The notes: generated from the sequence alone by a model not told the origin. Positions 20,886 through 30,682 are shown, counted from the first letter of the stretch. The stretch is 64,000 nucleotides of DNA from Bog-473 sp963824195 (GCA_963824195.1 CAWGOJ010000021.1:90993-154992), one strand, 5' to 3'. Translations and numbers: made by a program.

Positions 20886-22211
20886 TCAGAGCACCTTCAC
20901 GTTGTGGGCCTCGTCGCCCTTCTTGCCGGTACCGATCGTGAACTCCACCGTCGTGCCCAGCGCGATGCCACGGCTGACGTCGCCTTCGACCTGCGAGTGG
21001 TGCACGAAGAGATCCCCGCCGCCCTGGCGCTCCACGAACCCGTAGCCGCGGGCGTTGTTGAAGAATTTCACCGTGCCCGTCAGCTTCCGGACCTTCGGGC
21101 TCTTCGACGAACCGCCCGCACCCGACTCCGGCGGCGCCGGCACCGTTGCCGAGAAGGGCGCCAGGAGGACGGGCTCGAGCCCCAGAGCGCGTTGCACGCC
21201 GTGCATGTCCTGGCGCTGCTCGGGGGTGACGAGCGAGACGACGGTGCCGGTGCGCCCGGCCCGGCCCGTGCGGCCGGACCGGTGCACGTAATCCACGTGG
21301 TCCGTGGGCGGGTCGAAATGGACCACGCAGGGCAGGCCGTCGACATGGATGCCGCGGGCCACGACGTCGGTGGCCACCAGGGCATCCGCCCGGCCCTTGG
21401 CGAACGAGTCCAGTGCGCGCTCCCGCTGCCCCTGCGAGCGGTTCCCGTGCATGGGGACAGCGCGCACACCGTGAGCCTGGAGCTGCCGGACGACGCGATC
21501 GGCTCCACGCTTGGTGCGGCAGAAGACGAAGGCCTGCCCGTGGCGCTCTATCAACTTCGCCGTGATCGCGACCCGCTCGGCCCGATCGACCTTCCAGAAG
21601 TGGTGGTCGACGTCCCCCTTGGCCTCCGCGGTCGCCTCGATGGCGACCTTGACCGGGTCCCGTTGGTAGCTGCGGATGATCGACTCCACCTCGCGCCCGA
21701 TGGTGGCCGAGAACAGCATGACCTGGCGGTGCGCCGCCGTCTGGTCCAGCAGGCGGCGCACGGAGGGCAGGAAGCCCATGTCCGACATGCGGTCCGCCTC
21801 GTCGAGCACGACGGTGGTGACATCGTCGAGCCGGACATCGCCCCGCTCAATCAGATCCTCCAGGCGGCCCGGGCACGCCACCACGATGTTGACGCCCTTC
21901 TGGAGGGCGCGCACCTGCTCGCGGTAGCCCGTACCGCCGAAGATCGACACAACGCGCTTGCGTTCGGTCCCGAGGAGGTCGCCGAGGACCTCGTGCACCT
22001 GCGAGGCCAGCTCGCGTGTCGGCACGAGCACCAGCGCCTTCGGGCGTCGCGGGAGCGAGCGCTCGGTGTTGACAACGAGGGGGATCCCGAACGCCAGCGT
22101 CTTGCCGGAGCCGGTGGGCGCCTTGCCGCAGATGTCGCGCCCCTCCAGCGCAGCCGGAATGGTGGCGGACTGGATGGTCAGCGGCTCGGTGATCCCCTGG
22201 CGGGAGAGCAC
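20886..22211 (-). CDS. DEAD-box RNA helicase with C-terminal cold-shock domain
   Basis: An ATP-dependent RNA helicase core (about 1-355) with Q-motif remnant EPLTIQSATIP, Walker A APTGSGKT, PTRELA, VLDEADRM, SAT in LFSATIG, VATDVVARGIHVDG and HRSGRTGRAG. After a Pro/Ser linker (about 355-375) comes a complete CSD: LTGTVKFFNNARGYGFVERQ and DLFVHHSQV, with both RNP motifs. Such a fusion would tether an RNA-binding OB fold to the helicase. GTG 22211 is the first standard start, yet the frame upstream to about 22256 encodes SFSDLGVPAAYNE, the conserved Q-motif entry. An ATC codon at 22256 with GGAG 6 nt before it may be the true start or a miscalled ATG. Confidence 0.92.
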   Translation of the reverse strand: MLSRQGITEPLTIQSATIPAALEGRDICGKAPTGSGKTLAFGIPLVVNTERSLPRRPKALVLVPTRELASQVHEVLGDLLGTERKRVVSIFGGTGYREQVRALQKGVNIVVACPGRLEDLIERGDVRLDDVTTVVLDEADRMSDMGFLPSVRRLLDQTAAHRQVMLFSATIGREVESIIRSYQRDPVKVAIEATAEAKGDVDHHFWKVDRAERVAITAKLIERHGQAFVFCRTKRGADRVVRQLQAHGVRAVPMHGNRSQGQRERALDSFAKGRADALVATDVVARGIHVDGLPCVVHFDPPTDHVDYVHRSGRTGRAGRTGTVVSLVTPEQRQDMHGVQRALGLEPVLLAPFSATVPAPPESGAGGSSKSPKVRKLTGTVKFFNNARGYGFVERQGGGDLFVHHSQVEGDVSRGIALGTTVEFTIGTGKKGDEAHNVKVL

Positions 22212-22375
22212 CTCGTTGTACGCCGCGGGGACGCCAAGGTCTGAGAAGGAAGAGATGAGAGACTCCGATCGGGGAGAGAGTGGCCTACTCGATCGGTTGT
22301 CTCGAACGGGCCCCGCCGGGCGAAATACCCGGCTGCGCCATCAAGGATAGCAGACGCTGCGATTAGCCTGCGGTC

Positions 22376-23272
22376 GTGGCACCAGGGTTGCTGACACCCG
22401 ACCTCAAGGAACGGTGGGACACCGACGGGTGGTGCGTCGTCCCGGACGTCATTCCGCCCGACCATTTGGCCGCCGCGCAGGATGCGGTGCACCACTACTT
22501 CCCCACTCCCGCCGAGATGGCCGAGCGCGGAGGTACCGAGGCAGGCCGGTGGCATACCTGGGACGCGCCGTGGCCTGAGTTCCCGTTCCACAGCTCCCGC
22601 CTCAACGCGCTCGTCCTGCACGACGAGGTCGTCGACCTGGCCGAGGGACTGGCCGGCACGAAGGACCTTGCGCTCTACATGGGCATCGTCACGGCCAAGT
22701 ACGCCAGCCAGGGGTCGGGCTACAACCAGCTCCTCCACGCCGACTACCCCAACCACATGCTGGTCGTGCCGCGCCACGAACCCGGGTACAAGCAGGTGGA
22801 ATTCTTCGTCTACCTCACGGACGTCACAACCGAGGACGGTGCCACCCGGTTCGTCTCGTGGCAGAAGACCAGGGACATCCCGGTCGAGCGGCACACCTTG
22901 AATTACGTGGACTATGCCGACCTCTACGACGACCCGTCGGACGCGGCGGCACCGGCCGGCTCCGTCGTGGCCTACCGACCCGACGTGTACCACCGGTCGG
23001 TGGACTTCACCGATACCACCCGGTACCGGGTCATGCTCCACGTCTCGTTCCGTCACCGTGACGCGGGCTGGGGCGGCTACCAGGCGTGGCCGTTCAGAGG
23101 GTTCTCGTTCGAGCTGAGCAAGTTCGTCCAGCAGGCGACGCCGCGCCAGCTGGCGCTCATGGGGGTGCCCGAGCCCGGGCATCCCTATTGGGACGAGGCG
23201 ACACTCACCGGCGTCCAGGCCCGCTACCCGGGACTCGACATGACCGCCTGGCGCGACGCGTTGGGCTCGTAG
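22376..23272 (+). CDS. Phytanoyl-CoA dioxygenase (PhyH) family protein
   Basis: A 298-residue Fe(II)/2-oxoglutarate-dependent oxygenase. The iron ligands fit HxD in LLHADYPNHML (about residues 122-132) and the distal His in DVYHRSVD, and the 2-oxoglutarate-binding Arg fits RYRVMLHVSFR. The cupin core spans about 15-240. The substrate cannot be read from sequence; members hydroxylate fatty acyl chains or small metabolites. Start at 22376 is GTG. The gene is divergent from the helicase and convergent with the amidase, with only 4 nt between stops. Confidence 0.85.
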   Translation: MAPGLLTPDLKERWDTDGWCVVPDVIPPDHLAAAQDAVHHYFPTPAEMAERGGTEAGRWHTWDAPWPEFPFHSSRLNALVLHDEVVDLAEGLAGTKDLALYMGIVTAKYASQGSGYNQLLHADYPNHMLVVPRHEPGYKQVEFFVYLTDVTTEDGATRFVSWQKTRDIPVERHTLNYVDYADLYDDPSDAAAPAGSVVAYRPDVYHRSVDFTDTTRYRVMLHVSFRHRDAGWGGYQAWPFRGFSFELSKFVQQATPRQLALMGVPEPGHPYWDEATLTGVQARYPGLDMTAWRDALGS

Positions 23273-23276
23273 CCCG

Positions 23277-24698
23277 TCAGCCTGGCGCCGCGTGCGGTGC
23301 GCCCGGCGCGACGAGCGGCCAGGGAATGGCGCGTTCGGCGACCAGGGCCAGGTCGAGCAGGAGCTCCTCGCGGTGATGCCCCGCCAGCACCTGCAATCCG
23401 ACCGGCACCCCGTCGACCAGCCCGGCCGGGATGCTCATGGCGGGGCTACCGTTGAGGTTTGAGGGCGCGGTGAGCGCGGCGGTGTTCATGATGGCCCGAG
23501 CGAAACCGACCTCTTGGATCAGGTCGTGCCCGGGGATGGTCGACGGTGGCGGGCCCTCGGCTGCGAAGGCGACGTCGGGATTAGTGGAGCAGAAGACGAA
23601 GTCCGCCTGGTCGAACAGGTCCGCCATGGCCTCGTTGAGCTGACGCCGGTAACGCTCGATGGAGGCCGCCCGCTCCAATGTGAACCGCTCCTGCGCCGCC
23701 TTCAGGCCGGCCCGCATCTCGCGCGAGAGCCCCTCCAACCGGTCCGGATACGCGTCTCCCAGGTCCGCCACGAACGCGGGTTGGTTGGCCATGGCCCACT
23801 GCCCGCGTAGCGGAGGCAGTGTCGGCGCCACCGTGACCAGGCGAAGCCTCGCTGCCCCGGCCAGACGGGCGGCGGCCTCGACGACCACGTCGGCCACCTC
23901 GTCCCGCACGCTGGCGATCCCCAGGTCGACCACGATGGCCGCGGTCATCCCCGACAGGTCGTACGAGCCCAGGGCGGCCTCCCACCCACCCACGACGGGC
24001 AGGCTGAGCGGGTCGCGCCGGTCGAACCCGTTGCAGCAGTCGAAGTAGCGCGCCGTGTCCCGCACCGAGCGAGTGAGGCAGCCGAGGACCGATGTGAGCG
24101 GCTCGATGCCGGCTGCGGGGCCCTTCGGCACGCGGCCGTAGGTGGCCTTGAGACCGAACAACCCGCAGAACCCGGCCGGGATCCTGATCGACCCGCCCCC
24201 GTCGCTCCCGGTGGCGATGGGCAGGAGGCCCCCCGCCACGGCGGCAGCCGTCCCGCCCGACGAGCCTCCCGGCGTGCGTTCGGGGTTCCACGGGTTGCGA
24301 GTAGTGCCGTGCAGCTCGGTCGAGGTGCAGTTGATGCCGCCGAACTCGCTGGCCGTCGTCTGCGCTGCCAGGACCGCCCCGGCAGTCCGCAAGCGGCTCA
24401 ACGAGGTGTCGTCGTGATCCGAGACGCGGTCCTTGAAGAGCAGGGACGCCTCGGTGTACGGCCAGCCCTGTACCCGTTCGAGCTCTTTGATGCCCCAGGG
24501 GACGCCGCCGAAAGGCAGCGAGACGTTCGCGTTCTGCGCCGTTTCCCGGGCCCGGTCGAAGTCCGTGTGGCTGAAGGCGTTCAGCGGCGACGCCTCAATG
24601 GCGGCGATGCTGGCCTCGAGGGCCTCCAGCGGGGACAGCTCCTTGGCCCGGAAGGCGTCGACCAGGCCGCAGGCGTCTCCCATCCACGGGGTGCTCAC
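23277..24698 (-). CDS. Amidase (amidase signature family)
   Basis: A 473-residue enzyme hydrolysing an amide bond. The signature region GGSSGGTAAAVAGG then TGSDGGGSIRIPAGFCG carries the cis-Ser and nucleophilic Ser; the catalytic Lys fits GVPWGIKEL (about residue 76). GTG 24698 gives the usual N-terminus (GLVDAFRAKELSPLEALEAS). The frame is open 68 codons further but that stretch is Arg/Pro-rich and overlaps the divergent neighbour, so it was rejected. Substrate unknown; relatives act on acylamides, including aryl or amino-acid amides. Confidence 0.88.
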   Translation of the reverse strand: MSTPWMGDACGLVDAFRAKELSPLEALEASIAAIEASPLNAFSHTDFDRARETAQNANVSLPFGGVPWGIKELERVQGWPYTEASLLFKDRVSDHDDTSLSRLRTAGAVLAAQTTASEFGGINCTSTELHGTTRNPWNPERTPGGSSGGTAAAVAGGLLPIATGSDGGGSIRIPAGFCGLFGLKATYGRVPKGPAAGIEPLTSVLGCLTRSVRDTARYFDCCNGFDRRDPLSLPVVGGWEAALGSYDLSGMTAAIVVDLGIASVRDEVADVVVEAAARLAGAARLRLVTVAPTLPPLRGQWAMANQPAFVADLGDAYPDRLEGLSREMRAGLKAAQERFTLERAASIERYRRQLNEAMADLFDQADFVFCSTNPDVAFAAEGPPPSTIPGHDLIQEVGFARAIMNTAALTAPSNLNGSPAMSIPAGLVDGVPVGLQVLAGHHREELLLDLALVAERAIPWPLVAPGAPHAAPG

Positions 24699-24757
24699 CG
24701 CGCGCAGAGTACCCGAGCGGCCGCCGCCTCGCCGCGGCGGTCGGTAGCCTCCCGTCG

Positions 24758-25750
24758 ATGAAGACGGCGCAGCTGACGACGCCGGCCCTCCTCGTCGACG
24801 CGGCGGGGCTGGAGGCGAACCTACGCACCATGGCGCGGGCACTCCCCGGTGACCGGCTGCGGCCGCACGTGAAGGCCCACAAGTGCACCGCACTGGCGGC
24901 ACGCCAGGCGGCGCAGGGACACACGCGGTTCACCTGCGCCACCATCGCCGAGATGGAGGGGATGGCACGCGCCGGCCTCGGAGAGGACCTCCTCCTGGCC
25001 AACGAGGTGGCCGACGCCACTCGGCTCGGCGCACTGGCCCGGGAGGGGGCACGGGTGACGGTCGCCGTGGACTCGGAGGAGACAATCGCCGCCGCCGCTC
25101 GGGCCGGCGTCCCCGAGGTGCTGATCGACGTCAACGTCGGGCTCCCCCGCTGCGGCTGCCGAGCGGAGGACGCCGGCCGCCTGGCTGAGCGGGCGCGGGC
25201 CGCCGGCCTCACGGTGCGCGGCGTCATGGGGTACGAGGGTCACATCGTCGGATTGGAGGACCGGGGCCAGAGGACCGAGATGCTCCGGGACTCCATGGAC
25301 CGGCTGGTGCTCGCCAGCGACCAGGTCGGCGGGGACGTGATCTCGGCGGGCGGCACGGGCACCTACGACATCAACACATGGGCTACCGAAATTCAGGCGG
25401 GGTCGTACGCACTGATGGACACGGCCTACGCCAAGCTCGGCTTGCCCTTCGTGCAGGCGCTGACGGTACTGTCCACCGTGATCTCGGTGTCGGACGGCTG
25501 GGTGGTCGCGGACTGCGGCCTCAAGGCCCTGGGCATGGACCACGGCAACCCGTCGGTGGAGGGGGCCGAGGTGTGGTTCTGCTCCGACGAACACCTGACG
25601 TTCGTCCCGCAGGCCCGGTTGCGGGTCGGCGAACGCATCCGCGTCCTGCCCGCCCACGTCGACCCCACCGTGGCGTACCACGAGCATCTGCACGTCGTGG
25701 ACGGCGACGAGGTAACCGAGCGCTGGGACGTCGACCTGCGCGGCTGGTGA
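24758..25750 (+). CDS. D-threonine aldolase-like PLP enzyme (alanine racemase fold III)
   Basis: A 330-residue fold-type III PLP protein of the D-threonine aldolase/D-serine dehydratase family. The PLP Lys lies in RPHVKAHKC (about 36-44). The C-terminal metal site is RVLPAHVDPTVAYHEHLHVV, where the family often has PNHxCPTV; the Cys is replaced by Asp. It would cleave D-3-hydroxy-amino acids or dehydrate D-serine, and I cannot choose between these. It is divergent from the amidase with a 59-bp gap, so the two may share a control region. Confidence 0.8.
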   Translation: MKTAQLTTPALLVDAAGLEANLRTMARALPGDRLRPHVKAHKCTALAARQAAQGHTRFTCATIAEMEGMARAGLGEDLLLANEVADATRLGALAREGARVTVAVDSEETIAAAARAGVPEVLIDVNVGLPRCGCRAEDAGRLAERARAAGLTVRGVMGYEGHIVGLEDRGQRTEMLRDSMDRLVLASDQVGGDVISAGGTGTYDINTWATEIQAGSYALMDTAYAKLGLPFVQALTVLSTVISVSDGWVVADCGLKALGMDHGNPSVEGAEVWFCSDEHLTFVPQARLRVGERIRVLPAHVDPTVAYHEHLHVVDGDEVTERWDVDLRGW

Positions 25751-25798
25751 CTCGGCTCTTCCGCAGTCATTAGGGTTGCCCGCGACAAGGAGGTCGAC

Positions 25799-26440
25799 AT
25801 GGCAGACGCCACGTTCACGATCGGGTCCGCTGCGTCGTGCAGCGACGGGCACTGCGGCGCGGTGAGCAGGGTGGTCGTGGACCCAGTGGCCCGCGAGGTC
25901 ACCCACCTGGTGATAGAGCCCGGGCACCGCAGCGGCCTCGGGCGCCTCGTCCCGCTCGACCTGGTCGATTCGGGCGCCGGGGAGGTCCGCCTCCGCTGCA
26001 CCCTCGAGGAATTCGAGAAGCTGCCCCACGCCGAGGAGACGGACTTCCTGCCCGGGGGCAGCGGCTACCAGGACTACACCCAGTTCGAGCTGTACTACTG
26101 GCCCTACTACGGGCTCCAGGGCGGCGCCGATCCCGCCGTCGCCAACGCCAGCGGGATCCTCACCCGCGACACGCTGCCGCCCGGCGAGGTGGGCGTGCGG
26201 CGCGGCGAGACCGTGCACGCAACCGACGGTGAGATCGGCAAGGTCGAGGGACTCGTCGTCGAGCCGACGCACGGGCATGTGACCCATGTCCTTCTGAGGG
26301 AAGGGCACCTCTGGGGGCGCAAGCAGGTCGCGATCCCGATCGCTGCCGTCGCGCGCATGGACGGTGGCATCAGCGTCACACTCACCAAGCGCGAGATCGA
26401 GGACCTCCCCTCCATCGGCCTCTCCGAGCCGGGTCGGTAG
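25799..26440 (+). CDS. PRC-barrel domain protein (two repeats)
   Basis: 213 residues with two PRC-barrel-like units, about 5-75 and 128-205. Each has the pattern of a short beta barrel (GAVSRVVVDPVAREVTHLVI; GKVEGLVVEPTHGHVTHVLL). The units are joined by a Tyr-rich segment with LYYWPYYG. PRC barrels occur in photosynthetic reaction centres, RimM and many stress or envelope proteins; the role here is unknown. AAGGAG lies about 6 nt before ATG 25799. Confidence 0.75.
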   Translation: MADATFTIGSAASCSDGHCGAVSRVVVDPVAREVTHLVIEPGHRSGLGRLVPLDLVDSGAGEVRLRCTLEEFEKLPHAEETDFLPGGSGYQDYTQFELYYWPYYGLQGGADPAVANASGILTRDTLPPGEVGVRRGETVHATDGEIGKVEGLVVEPTHGHVTHVLLREGHLWGRKQVAIPIAAVARMDGGISVTLTKREIEDLPSIGLSEPGR

Positions 26441-26443
26441 CGC

Positions 26444-27388
26444 TCACAGCTCCAGGACGAGCCGTCCCCGGATTCCCCCGGCCTCGAGGAGCCGGTGGGC
26501 CTCGGCGGCCTGCTCGCCAGGCATGGTGCGCGCCACCCGCAGGGTAAGCGTGCCGTCCTCGGCGTCCGCACGCAGGCGGTCGAGCTTGTCCCGCTCGTGC
26601 GCGTGGGTGCGGACGTAGACCGGGAAGAAGGTGATGCCTCGCCGCTCGCTCCCCGCCCCGTCGTACCCGCGCAAGGTGGCGATCTGGCCCGAGTCCCGCA
26701 CCGCGCCGACGGCGAGCTTGTCCAAGAGCGCGGCGTCCACCAATCCGTCCACGCCGCCCGGAACCACGGCGCGTACCCGGGCGGGGAAGTCGTCGCCCCG
26801 GCGCACGATGACGTCCGCACCGAGCTCCCGCACCAGGAGCTCGTCGGCCGGAGCGGCATCGGCGACGACCGTCAGCCCCGCTGCCTTCGCCAGCTGAATG
26901 GCGTACCCGCCGACCGCGCCGGCGGCGCCGGTCACGGCCAACGTCCCGCCGGGCGCGAGCGCCAGCTCGTCGAGCGCCGCACGGGCGGTCAGCCCGTTCA
27001 TCGGCAGCGTGGCCGCCTCGACATCCGTCGCCGCGGCCGGCGCCAGCGCGACCGAGTCGGCCGACACGACCACGCGCTCGGCGTAGGCACCCCGGGGGCC
27101 CAGAGGCAGCACGATCGCCATCACTCGGTCACCGACCCGCAAGTCGGTCACCACGTCCTCGCCGAGCTTCTCGAGCACCCCGGCGGCGTCCATGCCAGGT
27201 ACGTGCGGCGGTGCCACGTCCTTGAGGCGGTCGGCCCGGCCGCCGCTCCGCAGGACGGTGTCGGTGGGGTTGACCGCCGCGGCACGTACCCTGATCCTGA
27301 CCTCACCGGGCCCTACCTCGGGATCGGGCAGCTCCACCATGTGGAGGACCTCCGGCCCGCCGAACTCCATGAGCCCCACCGCTCGCAT
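26444..27388 (-). CDS. NADP-dependent quinone oxidoreductase-type MDR protein
   Basis: A 314-residue zinc-independent medium-chain dehydrogenase: GroES-like N-terminus (VNPTDTVLRSGG, HVPGMDAAGVLEKLG), then a Rossmann fold with VTGAAGAVGGYAIQLAKAAG (about 160-179). The catalytic zinc cysteines of alcohol dehydrogenases are absent, as in quinone oxidoreductases. It probably reduces quinones or reactive enones with NADPH. Stop-to-stop spacing to the PRC gene is 3 nt. Confidence 0.85.
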   Translation of the reverse strand: MRAVGLMEFGGPEVLHMVELPDPEVGPGEVRIRVRAAAVNPTDTVLRSGGRADRLKDVAPPHVPGMDAAGVLEKLGEDVVTDLRVGDRVMAIVLPLGPRGAYAERVVVSADSVALAPAAATDVEAATLPMNGLTARAALDELALAPGGTLAVTGAAGAVGGYAIQLAKAAGLTVVADAAPADELLVRELGADVIVRRGDDFPARVRAVVPGGVDGLVDAALLDKLAVGAVRDSGQIATLRGYDGAGSERRGITFFPVYVRTHAHERDKLDRLRADAEDGTLTLRVARTMPGEQAAEAHRLLEAGGIRGRLVLEL

Positions 27389-27428
27389 GAGACTCAGCCT
27401 ATGAGCGCGGACGCACCTCGGCGCCGGC

Positions 27429-29297
27429 TCAGATGCCGTCTTCCCAGCTGTGCAGCGGCCGCAGGAGCGCCGTCTTCTTGCGCTGGTGACCCGACATGCG
27501 GCGCAGGATGTCGTCGAGAACGACGATCGCCGTGTCGACGTGGGGACCCTTGTTGAGCATCACGCACTCCGCCCGCTGCGCCATGGCGGCGTCGGTGACC
27601 TCGGCCCGAGACGGCTGCCCGGTTTGAGCCAGGTGGTCGAGCACCTCCGTCGCCCAGATCACGGGCAGGTGGGCCGCCTCGCACAACCACAGGATCTCCT
27701 CCTGCAGCTCGGCGAGCCGCTCGTAGCCGACCTCGACGGCAAGGTCGCCGCGGGCGATCATCACGCCAACACGCGGCGAACGCATCGCATGCAGCAGGAT
27801 CTCTGGAAGGCGGGCGAAGGCCGCGCCGGTCTCGATCTTCAGGACCAGGCCGAGCTCATCGCCTCCGACGCGGCGGAGGTATTCCTGCATGGTGTCCACG
27901 TCGCGCTCGTGACGGAGAAACGACAACGCGATCATGTCCGCGTGCGACGCAGCCACTTGGAGGAGCGGCAGATCGTCATCGGTCACGGCGGCCCCTGGGA
28001 GATCGGCTTCGGGCAGGTTGATCCCCTTCTCGGCCCGTAGCTTCGAGCCCCGGACCGAGGCCGTCTGTATGAGGAGGATCATCTCTCCGGGGCCGACGCT
28101 GTCGACGACGCCCGTGAGCTTGCCGTCGTCGAGCACGACGTGCTGACCCGGCTGGGCGACGTCGAAGACGACGGGCAGGGTGCAGCCGATCCGCGCCATC
28201 CCCGGCTGGCCGTGGCTCCACGGCTCGGCGGGTTCCAGCCCGACCGTCAGGCGGAGCCGGTCACCGGCGCACAGCAGGTGGTGCTGCGGGACCGGGGGAA
28301 CGGCCCCCACCGTGGTTGTGTCGCCGCCGCAGTCGAGCTGGGTCCCCGTCTCCACATAGGTCGTGTCCCAGGCCTCGGCGGTCGAGGCGCCCGACTCGCA
28401 CACGACCACCCGGAGGTGCCGGTGCGAGCCCCTGGTGTCGACCACGTCGACCACGTCGCCCGGTCTGCGCCGCTCGAGCCACTCGGCCTCGACCGGAAGG
28501 GCCGGGGACACGCCGGCGGCCGGAGTCCCGCTGACCAGCCTGACGGTTGCGGGTGCGATCGCGACTCCACGGAGATCCCGCTCGGGTCGCACCCGGACCA
28601 CGCGCGGTCCCTCGGCCAGGGGCCCAGTGCGCATCTTCGGTCCGGGCAGGTCCATGGAGATCCGACACGGGCGGGCAACCTCGTCGGAGGCCTTACGGAC
28701 GTTGCGGGCCATCTCCTCCCACGCGTCGGGGCCGTCGTGCGCGCCGTTGATCCTCGCCACGTCCATGCCTGACGACACGAGGTGACGGACCAGCCGGTAA
28801 TCGGTGGCTGCCTCGCTTGGCAGCGTGACCATCACCCGCGGCACCCTCCCGCGCGGGCGCGGGCCGAACAGGGCGTCCGTGTTCCGATCGAGCGCGGCAC
28901 GACCGGCCTCGAAGCTGAGGAGAGGTGGCACCGGCACGGACACTGAGCTGTCGAGGGCCGACCGCACGCTCTCGACGGTCGCCAGGACATGGGGCTCGCA
29001 GCGCCCCAGTGACGAGAGGCCACGCTCACCGAGCCGGCGCTGCAGCGCCCTCTCGTCACCTTGGCGCAGCGCCAGGTAGTGCGTGAGGTTGACAGCATCC
29101 GCCCGATGGTCCGGATGGACCAGCGCGATGTCCTCGGCATGCCGGAACTCCCGCCTCGACATCGAGTCCTCGAGCTTCGCGAGGTCGGCGGCTATCGCTT
29201 GCCGCTCGCTGTTGTTGGGTGGCGGACGAGTCGGAGTCGCCGCGTGCCACTGACGCCTCTGCAGCCCGCCACAAGGACAAGGACACCTGGCCGGCAT
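27429..29297 (-). CDS. Atypical pyruvate kinase-like protein with N-terminal extension
   Basis: A 622-residue product. The C-terminal half has the pyruvate kinase barrel: VARINGAHDGP, ISMDLPGPKMRTG, catalytic region VLKIETGAAF, VMIARGDLAVEVGYE and WATEVLDHL. The usual MLSGETA is replaced by MLNKGPH and the C-terminal regulatory domain is missing. A segment around 45-110 (VNLTHYLALRQGDE; RGLSSLGRCEPHVLA) is an extension seen in a distinct long pyruvate-kinase group. The first 30 residues look spurious: a better start is ATG 29349 (GGGAG 7 nt upstream, MRDLAADMARVMQNAIRDAG) in another phase, which would need one frameshift near 29225. Converts phosphoenolpyruvate to pyruvate if active. Confidence 0.75.
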   Translation of the reverse strand: MPARCPCPCGGLQRRQWHAATPTRPPPNNSERQAIAADLAKLEDSMSRREFRHAEDIALVHPDHRADAVNLTHYLALRQGDERALQRRLGERGLSSLGRCEPHVLATVESVRSALDSSVSVPVPPLLSFEAGRAALDRNTDALFGPRPRGRVPRVMVTLPSEAATDYRLVRHLVSSGMDVARINGAHDGPDAWEEMARNVRKASDEVARPCRISMDLPGPKMRTGPLAEGPRVVRVRPERDLRGVAIAPATVRLVSGTPAAGVSPALPVEAEWLERRRPGDVVDVVDTRGSHRHLRVVVCESGASTAEAWDTTYVETGTQLDCGGDTTTVGAVPPVPQHHLLCAGDRLRLTVGLEPAEPWSHGQPGMARIGCTLPVVFDVAQPGQHVVLDDGKLTGVVDSVGPGEMILLIQTASVRGSKLRAEKGINLPEADLPGAAVTDDDLPLLQVAASHADMIALSFLRHERDVDTMQEYLRRVGGDELGLVLKIETGAAFARLPEILLHAMRSPRVGVMIARGDLAVEVGYERLAELQEEILWLCEAAHLPVIWATEVLDHLAQTGQPSRAEVTDAAMAQRAECVMLNKGPHVDTAIVVLDDILRRMSGHQRKKTALLRPLHSWEDGI

Positions 29298-29456
29298 CCC
29301 GGATCGCGTTCTGCATCACTCGTGCCATGTCTGCGGCGAGGTCTCGCATGGTCGTACTCCCAGAAGGGCGCCGGAGAGGTCGCGCGCCCTGCCTCCAGCT
29401 TCGGACCATTGAGGGGGTTGGAGGTAGGGCCGGATGTCACTTCACAGGCGGGCTAT

Positions 29457-30682
29457 TCACCCCGGGGTGTCGGGGAAGTCCCGCATGCTGCGCATGGGCG
29501 ATGCCAGGAGCCAGACTCCCGCCACTGCCTCGCCGGCGGCGCCGATCCACAGCGTCGGTCGCAGCCCGAGGACGGAGCCGAGCACCCCGCCGATGAGGGC
29601 GCCGATCGGGAGAACCCCCCAGACGACGAAGCGCATGGTGGCGTTCATCCGGCCGAGCAGCCGGTCCGGGCACAGGCGCTGGCGGAAGCTCACCTGGTTG
29701 ATGTTGTAGACGACGGCGGAGAACCCGATGGCGAACGTGCCGAACCCGAAGAAGAGCAGGCCCACACCGGGCATCGTCAGCGGAATCAGCAGCGCGCCGA
29801 CGTTGCCGCCGATGCCGATGATGGTGGCACGCACCCCGCCGAAGCGCCGGGCCATCGGGCCGGCGACGAACGCCCCCAGCACGCCACCGATGCCACCCAT
29901 TGAGAAGAGCAGACCGATGACCCCGGGCGAGGCGTGCACCTCGCGCACCAGGAAGACGATCTCGACCGCAGCGGCGACGCCGCTGAAGAGGTTGGAGGTC
30001 GCGGTTGTGGCCGCGATGGCCCGCAGCAAAGCGTTGCCGAAGACCAAGCGGAGTCCCTCGCCGATGTCGTGGACCAGCTTGGGGTGCCCTCCCGGGGGCA
30101 CCTGCGGCTTCGGTTCGGGGCTGCGAATGGCGGTGACGGCGGCCGCGGAGGCGAGGAAACTCACCGCGTCGGCAGCCACCGCGGCCGAGCTGCCGATGGC
30201 CTGGACGAGGCCGCCGGCGACGCTCGGGCCCGCCACTGCGGCCACCTGGGCGCTGCCGGTGAGCTTGGCGTTGCCCTCGACCAGGTGCTCCCTCCCGACC
30301 AACGCGGCAGGTACGACTGGTAGGCGACATCGAAGAGCACGGTGAGGATCCCGCTGGACAGGGTGACGACGAAGAGCTGGGCCAGGGTGAGACCGCCGAG
30401 GGCGTAAGCGACCGGGACCGACCCCAGCGCGAGCACCCGGCCCAGGTCCGCGACGATCATGACACTGCGCCGCCGCATGCGGTCGACCCATACACCGGCC
30501 GGAAGCCCGACGACGAGGAAGGCGGCGGTCGACGCCGCGGTCAGCAGCCCCATCTCGAACGTGGTGGCGTGCAACGTGCGCACCGCCAACAGAGGAATAG
30601 CGAGAAGGCTGACCTGCGAGCCGAGCTCGCTCACCGTCTCGCCGCCCCAGAGGAGCCGGAAGTCGCGGTGCCGCAGCAACAC
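29457..30682 (-). pseudogene. MFS transporter (12-TM), single frameshift
   Basis: A major facilitator protein of about 410 residues. The N-terminal part (HRDFRLLWGGETVSELGSQ) and motif-A-like loop LPAGVWVDRMRRRSV are in one phase, and from ALVGREHLVEGNAKLTGSAQ to the C-terminus another phase is used. One base appears lost near 30320 (SYLP to ALVGREH). It resembles the MFS_3/enterobactin-exporter-like group of efflux carriers. GTG 30682 follows AAGGGGG closely. Divergent from the membrane protein at 30819. Confidence 0.8.
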
